This document shows, one piece after another, positions 24,266 through 36,300 of a stretch of 64,000 nucleotides of DNA. Within the stretch, counting starts at the first letter, position 1, and each line of letters begins with the position of its first letter. Under the pieces are notes generated by a model. The model was not told the origin of the DNA and searched no databases. It saw nothing but the letters and a program-made list of their open reading frames with translations. Both the position numbers and the translations under genes were made by a program. This DNA comes from Uloborus plumipes (lineage: Eukaryota > Arthropoda > Arachnida > Araneae > Uloboridae). The stretch is taken from contig JAXGGA010004491.1 in the NCBI GenBank assembly GCA_038373865.1, forward strand, positions 1 through 64,000, in the 5' to 3' direction.

Positions 24266-24378
24266 GAAAACTTCGACAGCGAAGGGAGGAGTGAGGTCAA
24301 CCATTCGCCACAACCCGCCAACGACGCCAAATCCCTGCTGCAGTTCGCCCTCTTCAACTTCAGGGAAAGCCTGGACAA
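24266..24378 (+). CDS. Myosin exon a (pre-MyTH4 linker)
   Basis: First visible exon: an acidic/polar linker then LLQFALFNFRESLDK. The acceptor is AAAGCAG|GAAAAC, a NAGNAG tandem site that could add one Gln. The donor splits the Lys codon AA|G (GTAGGT). Upstream exons were not identified. Confidence 0.75.
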
Positions 24379-27300
24379 GTAGGTTCTTCGCCACTTCCTC
24401 CTTTTGCCTTTTTTTTTTTAAATCTCGCCCATTAAGGATTAGCACGCAAATCCAACAGGTAATTACTCGCGCAGCACGCGTTGCCGTTAGAGCACGGATT
24501 TGCGACTCGGTTTGGGGGTGGGAAGCCATGAGCAGTGTTTTCTCTTGGTTTGGATTACGAGGATGCCTGAAGAGGAGTGTTAAGTAGGTGGAGTTTTTGA
24601 ATCTTCTTTTGCTAATTGTTCTGTCTGTGTCGATTTGTACTACTAGATTCTTTGCTGTATCATCTCCACACATTATTTTTTCTCCTTTCATTCTTTATAC
24701 TGGAAAAAGGGCTTGCTTTTATTTTGCCAATTGTTTAGTTTGTGTTGATTTTCACTTAGCTTCTCTTTGCTATATCATCTCCACTGTTTAATCCTAGCAT
24801 TCTTTCTACTGAAAAAAGGGCTGATCTTCTTTCGTTAATTGTTTCGTTGGTGTTGATTTTCACTATTAGCTTTTTTGCTGTACCTTCTCCACACAATGTG
24901 TTTTCTCCTAGCAATTCTTATACTGGAAAAAGGGTATAGCTCTGATTTTGCTAATTGTTTAGGTTTTGTTGATTTGTACAACTAGCTTCTTTGCTGAATC
25001 TTCTCCACACATCATTTTTTCTCCTAGCATTCTTTATACTTGTAAAAAAGGGTAGCTCTTATTTTGCTAATTGTTTAGTTTGTGTAGATTTTCACTACTA
25101 GCTTCCTTGCTATATTATCTCCTTTCTTATATATATTATATATTCATTTCTTTATATATATTATATATTATGTATATTATATTTCTTTATATATATTATA
25201 TATTCATAACCATATATTTCTGATGCATTCCTTTGTTACTAAAGTTCTTTCTAACATGCTCCAATGTTTTGAAATAAAATTCTTCTTTAGAGAAACATAA
25301 ACTACATAATTATTTTACGTAACACTGACATAGTTTGAGCGGAATCATAAAGAAGATGTATTTTTTTTTTTTTTTTTTGTAATTCTTCAGTTTGTTTCGA
25401 TGTTCCTTACTAGCTTCTTAGCTATTTCTTCTCTATGTACAATATGCAAACTAGAATCATAACGTTTTTTAGCAAATGTGGCTAAGGCTTAAATCTACAG
25501 GATTGGAAACCGATGTCATTGTTGGCCGATGAGGAAAGAAAACTCAATGATTTAAAATGTTTATCAGTTCCCAGTTTCTATTTGTTAACAATTAAAATAT
25601 TTTTAATTGACTTTAGTATAATAATTTTCGATTTTCCTTCTTTATTCTGCTTTTGCGACTAGCAAATTTTACTAGTAAGGATTATCTTTCTATTTCCGTG
25701 GTAACCATATCCTCTCGAAAACAATAAAATATGTTTATATTTAAAATGCTTTACGACCAGAGAAGTTCCCTTAAATGTGAGATCGGCAATCAGGTTCAAG
25801 GGTTGTTCATTTTTTTTTTTAATCTTAGTACTTGTGTATTCCGCCGTCAAATGTCTTCTTTCTGCTCCCAGGTATGAGATGCTACGCACCCGTGACGGTT
25901 CCATTCGAGGGTCCATAAAACTCATCGAGAGCCTCAAGTCGAAGAAGAGCAAAAGCAAAAAGGGCAAAGACACCTCCGACTGGACGTGGAAGGAACTGGC
26001 GGACATGGTCAAGTACACAAAGGTAATGGGGCTAAATACAACAGATACTGAAACTGTGTTCTTTTGGAAATTAAGTCTTGATGGAAAAAAATACCCATGC
26101 CAGTACCCGAGATAGATACAAAAGGGAGGGGCAATCGCCCTCTTGATAGACTCCCCATTGGTAAATTTTCACGATTGAAGTTAAAAAAGGCATTTTTAGA
26201 CTATGGCAGGAATTCAAGTGAAACACGGATGATCGCAACTCACCATTGCAATCGCAAATTCCCAAATTTGGATAAGTTGCAATCGCTATAAATGCTAATC
26301 GCACTGACGTCACTACGGGTGCAGCCAATAAGAGCTCACAAGCAGTCAGCGATCTCCTCTTATTCGCCAAGTAGGCTGTGACGTTTTATCTAGCTCGTTT
26401 TTCATAGGCAAACGTCACGCTGACGTCACGATGTTTTTATCAAGAAACTTTCTAATGTAATTCACTTCCAGTAGCGATTGCAATATGCGATCGTCTGTTT
26501 CACTTGAATTCCTGCCTATATTTAATGCTAGTAGAAGGGAGGTTTAGTGCTCTCTTCAGTATACGTTTCGCAATTGAAGTCCAAAACATGTGAGGTCAGC
26601 ATTTGTAAACCAAGATGGATACGTAATAAAATCAATCGCCCCTCCCTTGAAACATTACTTGATTCCACCTTGACCGGTACTATAATAGTCTAGTCGGGCG
26701 TTTTCCAAAACCAAGCTACTGCTGTGCTAAGCACAAAAGTCGTATCTGCACTTTTTAACAAAATTGAGTTATCGCCACCAAGTGGCTCTTTGTGACGTAT
26801 TTTACCTAAATACAAAATTATATAGTCATTTGAGAACGGGAAATATTTTTTAAAAAAATTCTGAAAAAGTTTCATCTGAATCACATATATAGTGGCGCAA
26901 AACTTAACGAGTTTTTTCTCAGTTTGAGCTCAACTGCAGATACCACTTTTGCGCTTAGCACGATAGAGTAAAGATGGCACAATTGAATGATCCAAATTCT
27001 TTGTGTAACTACGAAGCTTTTCTATAAACTCCTCAATGTACCAATAAATCGAAATTTCGTTAATTGTTTGAGTTATCGTATTAATGCCCTTTGAAGGTTT
27101 TATGGTGCAAAGATATTTAAGATATAAGTTTGCCTCTTTGCTTTAATGGCACAGCAAATACAAATTTTTTTCTTGTGATAAAGTAAATTAGTCATTTTTT
27201 AGAAAATCATTGAGGTTCTTGACAGACTTTTCACCTTTAATTGGAATTAATGTCATAAGAGAAAACTGAATTTCCGATGATTTTGACATAAAAACGTAGT

Positions 27301-30300
27301 TTCTATAATTGTTTTTGACTAAATATTTAAAGGAAAATTACATGTGATTGGTTCAAGCCATTCAAAGAGAGCAGTTTGCCCCTCACGACGTCTGATAACT
27401 AAGGGAGAGCAATAAGCAATCATCTTAATTTCTCAATAAAATACATAGTTAACTTGCTGGCAGAAATTAATGTACAATTTCACTTGGGAATATGCATGGA
27501 GGGATATTTTTGAGAAAACTAACGATAACCTCACACATTTCACTGTCATTGGAGAAGGTCAAAGGTTCCCCAAGTTGATAATTTAACTGACCCCCTCCTG
27601 AAAATTACTAGTTAGGAGGGGGTCAGTGAAAGCTAGTAGACCCCCCCCCTGGAACCGAAAAAAAAAATGATTTGGCACATTTAAATTTTTTACCTTTAAA
27701 TTTGATGATTCATTTTTCTGTATATTTTTTCAGAGCTCTCGACTAGTTTTCATTACTCAACATTATTATTTTGAGAAATGGAAATAAAAATCTATTCGAA
27801 ACTTCAATTAAGATTAAAAATGTTATCACCGAAATATTGCAAAACTCAAATGTATCATCTGAAAGCTCTTTGAAAGAGCTATTTAGAAAGATTTAATTTT
27901 TCTTTCTGAGGTCAAGGGCCCACCTGTAATAACGTCATCAAAATGGCCGCTTTTACAGGTAAATACGTTTATTTAACTGCCCCTAAAACTCCATCATAGA
28001 TTTAAATATTTCAAAACTCAACTACAACATCTGAAAACTCTTTAAAAGAGCTATTTAGAAAGATGTGATTTTTCTTTCTAAGGTTAAGGGCCCACTTGTG
28101 ATGACGTCATCAAAATGGCCGCTTTTACAGGTAAATACGTTTGTTTAACTCCCCCTAAAACTCCATCATAGATTTAAATACTTCAAAACTCAACTATATC
28201 ATCTAAAAGCGCTTTAAAAGATCTATTTAGAAAGATTTAATATTTATTTTTGAGGTCAAGGGCCCACCTGTGAGGACGTCATCAAAATGGCCGCTTTTAC
28301 AGGTAAATGCGTTCATGTAACTGTTTAAAACTCCATCATAGATTGAAATATTGCAAAACTGAAATATATCATCCGAAAGCGCTTTAAAAGAGCTATTTTA
28401 TAGTGCTTGGTTTTATTTTCTAAGACAAATAGTTGAAAAGTTATAACAATTTTAAATTGAAAATGTATAACAAACGTATTTACCTGTGAAAGCGGCCATT
28501 TTGATGACGTCATCACAGGTGGGCCCTTGACCTTAGAAAGAAAAATTAAATCTTTATAAATAGCTCTTTTAAAGAGCTTTCAGATAATATATTTGAGTTT
28601 TGCAATATTTGAATCTATGATGGAATTTTAAAACGTATTTACCTGTAAAAGTGGCCCTTTTTAACGACGTCATTACAGTTGGGACCTTGACCTCAGATAG
28701 AAAAATTAAATCTTTCTAAATAGCTCTTTTAAAGAGCTTTCAGATGATATACTTGAGTTTTGAAATATTTAAATCTATGATGGAGTTTTAAGGGGAGTTA
28801 AATAAACGTATTTATCTGTAAAATCGGCCATTTGATGACGTCATCACAGGTGAGCCCTTGAGCTCAGAAAGAAACATTAAACCTTTCCAAATAGCTCTTT
28901 TAAAGAGCTTTCAGATGATATATTTGAGTTTTGCAATATATCAATCTATGATGGAGTTTTAAGCAGTTAAACGAACGTATTTACCTGTAAGAGCGGCCAT
29001 TTTGATGACGTCATTACAGGTGAGCTCTGGACCTCAGTAAGAAAAATTAAATATTTTCTAAATAGCTCTTTTAAAGAGCTTTCAGATGATATAGTTGAGT
29101 TTTGAAATATTTAAATCTATGATGGAGTTGAAGGGGGAGTTAAACAAAGGTATTTACCTGTAAAAGCGGAAATTTTGATGACGTCTTTACAGGTGGGACC
29201 TTGACCTCAGAAATAAAAATTAAATCTTTCTAAATAGCTCTTTTAAAGAGCTTTCAGATGATATCTTTGAGTTTTGCAATATATCAATCTGTGATGAAGT
29301 TTTAAGCAGTTAAACAAACGTATTTAACCTGTAAAAGCGGCCATTTTGATGACGTCATTACAGGTAGGACCTTGACCTCAGAAAGAAAAATTAAATCTTT
29401 CTAAATAGCTCTTTTAAAGAGTTTTCAGATGATATATTTGAGTTTTGCAATATTTGAATCTATGATGGAGTTTTAAGAGGAGTTAAACAAACGCATTTAC
29501 CTGTAAAAGGTGCCATGTTGATGACGTCATCACAGGTGGGCTCTTGACCTTAGAAAGAAAAATTAAATCTTTTTAAATAGCTCTTTTAAAGAGCTTTCAG
29601 ATGAAATATTTGAGTTTTGAAATATTTGAATCTATGATGGAGTTTTAAGCAGTTAAACGAACGTATTTACCTGTAAAAGCGGCCATTTTGATGACGTCAT
29701 CACAGAATGACCTTGACCTCCGATCAAGTGTCTCCCGGCGTTTTTTTGTCCTCCTATGTAAATATAAGCCCCACATAAAATTTCAGACTGGTATCCGGAA
29801 GTGAAATATTTTTGCACTAACTCCACGGACTGTATGTGTTCAGTACACCCGTAGTCAAGAGTTGTAAACAAGTGCGTTGAAAAACATATTACAATTATCT
29901 GACAATTAGAAAAGATTGAGTTAATTTTACCACAAGCTCTTCAAAAGCAAAAAAATGTTTTCAGTTTCATCTCTTGTAGGTGATTCGTTTTAAATTCGAT
30001 GACTTTATTTGTGTTTTGTTGATAAAACAATCATACCATCTACTAAAGTAAGAGATTAATATTTAGGGCCCTGCTCCACATTAACGCAAAGCAGAAAAAT
30101 AAAGCAGAAACGTAAAATGGATTACATAGTGTTCCTATGGAAAGTACCCGGATTTTCGGTTTCTGCCTTCGGTTTCGGTCGCGTTTTACGCTGATGTGGA
30201 GCAGGACTCTAAAGCTATTTAGGAGATTATTTAATTGATTATCTCAATGGTTGTAGAACTTTGCAATGCTTGTAAAAATTTGTTATTAGCCTATTTTCAG

Positions 30301-33300
30301 AATAACTTTAGTTTAGCAATCATTGAAAGAAAGAGATAAATAAATAAATGAAAATGAATATTTTAATAAAAATATTTTTCCGATGATTAACAAGCAAATA
30401 ATCGCAATTAGCGCTTTAATAGTTAAAAGCATTTGTCGTATCATTTTGTTTGGTATTATTCATAGCTAATTCATAAAAAGTATTACTTTTTGTTTCACTA
30501 TTTATTTTTTAATGTAAAATGCATGCCCGTGATTTGGGGGGGTGGCAGGAGGGGTCAATTGCCACCCCCCCTGCTGACTTTAAGAAATCAATGTATTTAC
30601 ATATAAGTGGGCGTGGCTTTTGATGTTTTCCGATGAAATTGCATTGTGTTTGGACCCTTTGCCCCCCCCCCCCCCCCAGAAAAAGCTTGAAATGACGTCC
30701 GTGGTAAAATAGGTGTTGATACGCATAGTTTCTAAAGTTTTTATTCTTTAGGCAGGCCAATAAAAATAGCACATTTTACAGTGATGTATTTAAATTCAGA
30801 TGGACTAAAATCATGAAAAAGAGAAAAATAGGAATTTTCAGTCTGCGTAACGCAAATTTAGTACAAAGTATCAATAAAGTGACAGAATGAAGTATGTTAA
30901 TAGAAAGAAACTATGTAGATAACAAATAATATGAAGATAATTCAGTTGTTGAAATATTTTTAATGTTGCATTGAGCACTTATGTCTATGGGAAAAATTCT
31001 ATGGGTGTATTGCATGTTCTTGCCTTAGCCCTTGCTTAGGGGCGGTTAGTCACTGCTTTACGCCAATAATTGCTTTCTTACTAATTTATGTGTTCCATCA
31101 CTTTTAGCTGATTTACGAAAGGCAGTATGCATAAAGCATTTTTAATGAGGGGGGGGGGGATCAGAAAATTAACAAGACAATACAGAAATAACCATGACAC
31201 AGATCTGTTTAGCTTACAAAAATAATGACATGTGTAGAAATGTTACTTTAACTTATATTTCGTTAACGAGCGGACGAGGACAAATAATTTTTCGCCAAAA
31301 ATAAGTTTTAATATGCTCTTTCGATTGCTACCTGTTTAGAAAAGAATTTCAATATTACACTATTCGTGTAATTCGCTGACAAGAATAAGAATAAACATAT
31401 GATTTAGTATTGAAATAAAAACTTAAAAAAATTTAAACAGTATTTTTTTAACCTGTGCTTTTTTTAAGTGAAGTATTCTTTAGGGACGTTGAGCATTTTT
31501 GAGATGGGAGAAAACAATTGAACTCGTTACCGTTACCAGGAATACAACGCATCTCTCTGTTTCTCAACGGAAACAAGGGAGGGTCGATGGGGGCGATAGC
31601 CCCTCCCTTGAGGGAGTCTTCTTCAGCAGTTTTTCGACTTTGAAGTTCAAAAAATGCAATTTTAGATGGTCTTCGATGATGTTATGAAAAATGGTTGGGA
31701 TTCGGGGCTCTAATCTGGATTTTTTTCAAAATTCAAGACCGAAACATTTGTAATAAACATGTACTAACCAGGATATGTGATAAAAAAGGGAGGCAAAGAT
31801 TGTTTTTGAAAGGAGGGGCGATTGCTTTTTTTTTTTTTTTTAGAAAAAAAAACAATCGCCCCTCCTTTGGAACATTTCTAGATCCGCCCTTGCTGCTTCT
31901 TAAGTCGCATGGTTTTCGTAAGAATCAAGAGCTAATATGAAGTGTTAATAATTATAAAGATAGTTTTGCAGTGCTCTTGAGTCGGGCCGTGGTGGCCCGA
32001 TCGGTAAGGCATCGGACTCGTGTCCGGAGGGACCCGGGTTCGAAACCCAGCCGATCAAAGATCCACCGCCTTGATTAATGGTGGCTGGGAGGAGTTAAAA
32101 ATGTCGTGGTCACAAAGTCCTCCAAGTGAAACGATACCTCTGGGGGTGCTGGGCCCTAGGGTTTGCTCGACCCTAGGTTCTGGTTCAAAATTAAGAACAG
32201 AGCGCTCTTCAGGGCCCTATCCCGGTTAAACCACGAAGCTGTGGTAGGTACGGGGGACCCTGGAGAGTGTGAAGTAAAGTGCTCTTGAGTCTGAATTTTA
32301 AATCTGTCAATGCTGATAAATTAATAGCACTACTGCTCTTTTTTTTTCGGAAATTTATGTATGTGGCTTTCTTTTAATTATGGATGTGGCTTTTCTTTCT
32401 ATTTAGTCGCCGTTGATGGCATCACTTTTGAAATTCGAGGCTCCAGAATTGAACAAATTAGCCTTGGAATGTTTCATAGGTAAGAATTCCTTGAATATTA
32501 TAATATTAAGTATTAGTATTTTTAGTTTGTATATTTTCTTTATTAAAGTTTCAAAACTTTTTAATTCCAGCAATCATGAGGTACATGGGTGATTATCCAA
32601 TGACCAAAAACCAAATAGAAGTGGATTGTGTTTATACTATTCTAGTGGTAAGTTTATATTCTTCTGTTTTAACTTCATATTCTGTATGAGATTCAAAAAT
32701 AAATTAACTACACTGCAAAAAATAAACTGTTGTTTTTACAGTAAAATACTGGCAGCAGAGGTTCCAGTTTAAAACTGTAAACCCGTTTTCAAAAGGTTCC
32801 TCCTAGCTCGGTTTTTTTTCTCGCTGAAATTTAAAATTAAATGTTTATTTCTTAAACAAAACACAAAAGCTTAAAACAACATTACACTGCTGTTTGTTTG
32901 AAACGGGGCTGCGTATTGGCTACTAGCTATTTACAGACCAAGTGCATACCCCGAGACCGGCAATCATTCTTCCATGTCACACCACCATCAGAAAAATATT
33001 TCCACGAGCATTGTGATGCCCAGTTTCCCCACTAGATGGAGGCACTTGGGCTCTATTCGGAGCGAAACTGCCCTAGGAATTTTTAATTTTGCCAAGAGAT
33101 TCTGCATGTCAAACGAGTACTGAAAGGATCTTTTACATGCCGCAGAACCGTACGACATGGACACTGTCGATTTTCTGCATCTTGGAAATTCACCGAGTGG
33201 AGTCGGGTTTGATCCTGCGCCCTTGGACGTGAGAGGACCAGCGTCCAAACCACTACACCACTCTGTTGGCAAAAGCATCAAAATGAAACAAAATCCGCCA

Positions 33301-36300
33301 AAACACTAAAAACCATGAAAAATAAAATGATCTGCCAAACAGATCAATATCAAATCAATAAATATCGACAAAAATTCCACTTAAATGTAAAATTTAACTA
33401 TTAGGAGCAAAAATAGCAACAGCAGTTTTAGCTATGGAATTTCCCCCGCCAATTTGGCATGTTTCACGTTACGATCCCTCCCCCTCGCTTTTCACCCCCT
33501 TTTTACAATAATATATTTTTCTTTCCAGACTTGCCATAAATATCCTCAGCTGAGAGATGAAGTGTACTGTCAGTTGATGAAGCAAACAACCAACAACAAA
33601 AGTCCCAAACCGTAAGTAATTATTTTGTATTTTTGCTTCAACGGTTTCAATGTATGGTAGTATTAGCCCAGAAAATGAATACATTATAGATTGCATGAAA
33701 TATGCGAGAACTTTTGACCATAATACTGTTAGAGGTAGGGAATAAGTAAACATGCTGAAAGTCGCAGAACCTGGAGGGTGAGCTAAAGGTGGGAGGGAGG
33801 GGGGTTGATAAAGAGTAGTTGAGTAATGAATTCTGTCTCTCAATATTTTTTACTAAACAATTCATGTAAATAAAACAGAGAATATATGTGTGGAGGTGTA
33901 TGTTCCTGATACAAATCCAAGGATTATATCGGATCTCGACCAAATTCGGCAGGGAGGTACTTGGTCACCTCTAAAGGGTCGTATGGGGGGGGGGGGGTTC
34001 CGAACCGTTCGAATTTTCATTTAAGGACCCAAAAATTGGGTAAAATGGCTCTTTCTACCCAAAATAGTTATCAGATCTTCTCGATTTTGGTATCATTAGA
34101 AAGATCGAGAAAAATACCTTTTAAGGAGATTTCCTTCCAGAGGTTTTGAAAATTACTAATCGCTAATTTCACCCAGAAAAAAAGATAGAGGCGTTTTTAA
34201 GTTAGTAAAAATCGGTTTCAAATTGGATTTGTAAAAATCATCTGCTCTAATTAGCGTGAAAGAAATCATTGATAAGAAAAGGCTAAGTACAAATCTGTTG
34301 ACTTTTTTTTTATTGAGCATTAAAAAATAAAATTCGTGCTTTTGCTTTGGGGCGTTTCCTGTTGTGGGGGTTTAAGGCGATTGATTCATTTTTCGTGCTG
34401 CGCGCCGGCAAAATATCGACTTTGATAATCTAATCGGGATTTTTAGACACGCGTCGCTTGACAAGCAAGGTTGACCATGCAAAAATGGGCAACGCACACA
34501 GCTAGAGTACAATAAAATAAATACTTTCCGTTAAAAGGGCACCACTTCGCAAATTAATTACTCTAATCAGTCTACGAGATTTGGGGAAAATGCCTAATGT
34601 CTAAGTCAGAGGTTTCCAAACTTTTTTTGTTTTGCGAATCCCTTGTCGATTTCTTCTGTTTTTCGTGGTGTACAAATTTTCGAAAGTAATTAAGCAGTGA
34701 AAGACTTACATTTGATTGTTTCAAAACAGGGTGAATCAAAGGGTAAAAGAGTGCCTTATGTGTTCTGAAATCATCAGATGAAAGCAGAATGTTCGAAATT
34801 CAAGAGCGAAGTTAAGTGGGTGCTGAAGGGAAAAAAAAACATGTTTTTTTTCTGCAAAAAGAGAGAGCAAAATTTATTCATCTCAATTTCAAAATATAAG
34901 ATCCATTTTGAAGGATTTCATTTTTCTGTCTTTAAAAATCTTGAAGTCTTATTATATAAAAAAAATGTTACGTAAGTTCATAAGTAAACAAACAAATTAC
35001 ATTGCAAACATTGCAAACTTATATGGACCTGTGGGGGCATGACTTTAGGAACTACTGGTCAAGCTATCGAATTGAGAAGGCATCGGGGTTGGTGTGATTC
35101 GTAGCAGATTGCCAAAGGCAAAGGTCCCTTTAATGAGAGAACACCAAACGATATATTAGGTCCAACCCTTTAACGGGAGAACACCAAACGATATATTAAT
35201 ATATTACTTTTGTTCAAAAAGAAATAAAACAATTCTATTGCAGAGATAGTTGCCAGCGAGGATGGCGGTTATTCTCCATAGTTGCATCGTACTTCGAATG
35301 TTCTGATGCCCTTAAACCTTACCTGTTCAAGTACTTAGAAACAGCTGCTTATGACAAAAGAAGAGCTTACCACGGTAATTATTGAACTACGAACGTTTTT
35401 ATTCAGAGATTAGAGATTTTACTTTCAGTGGTAAACCATATTTGATTGTAATGTATTCATACTTTTTTTTTCTATTAAGGGACTGCTATGGTTTGCTTGC
35501 AAAACTTAAGGAAGACTTTTAAATACGGTGGGAGAAAAAATGTCCCCAGTGTTGAAGAAATTGCTGCAATATCGGTAAGTTTGAGATTCAAAAATACATC
35601 GTGTTGTGTACAAGCAACTAATACAACGTTAAAAGGCACTAATGCGCAGGAACACTGATGACACGTGTTTTGACGTTATAAAGAGCGACTTTTTCAATGC
35701 ACAAAATGTGAGCTTATGGATGCAAAGATATCCGACAAAAGCAACAGGAATAGAAGCAAGTAGCTTAAAAAGTAAACTAAGTGAATTAACCGAACACCAA
35801 TGAGAAAATCATTAACCAATAGAAATACAAATATTGAGCAAAAGCTTTCTAACAGGTCCAAGTCTGCCTACATTCCTATTGGCTCTTTATTGTTTTGTAA
35901 TTCTTTCATAAGTGTTCGGTTAATTCACTTTGTTTACTTTTTAACTTTGCTTTTATTAATGTTGCTTTTGTCGGATATCTTTACATCCATAGGCTCACAT
36001 TTTGTCCATTGAAACGCCCTTGTAACGCCAAAACACATATCTGCAGTGTTCTGCACATTTGTAGTTTTTAAGATTGAATTAATTGCTTTTATTTAAAAGC
36101 ACAAAGGTACTTATTTATTTCACGTCGTGATGCATTAAATAACTGTTTCGGAAACTTATGGGGTGTGATTTTTTTCCCTACTGTACAGGCTGGACGTAAC
36201 TCCAAAAGACAGATTTACAGGTTGCCAGGAGGAACGGAAAGAGTCATAAATACAAAATCCACCACAGTTGTTCAAGATATCATCGAGGAAATCTGCACCA

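Noticed and set aside
24158..24691. 177-codon frame on the minus strand
   Set aside because: Antisense to myosin exon a; the plus strand has matching splice sites and conserved protein sequence.
27828..29725. CRISPR-like regular spacing
   Set aside because: The whole 171-bp unit is repeated, with no short repeat/unique spacer alternation, and the DNA is eukaryotic.
31984..32060. tRNA-Thr(CGT)-like sequence
   Set aside because: The cloverleaf-like head with A and B boxes is followed by a common body, has 14-bp flanking duplications and a second copy at 58 kb. It is a SINE head, not a tRNA gene.
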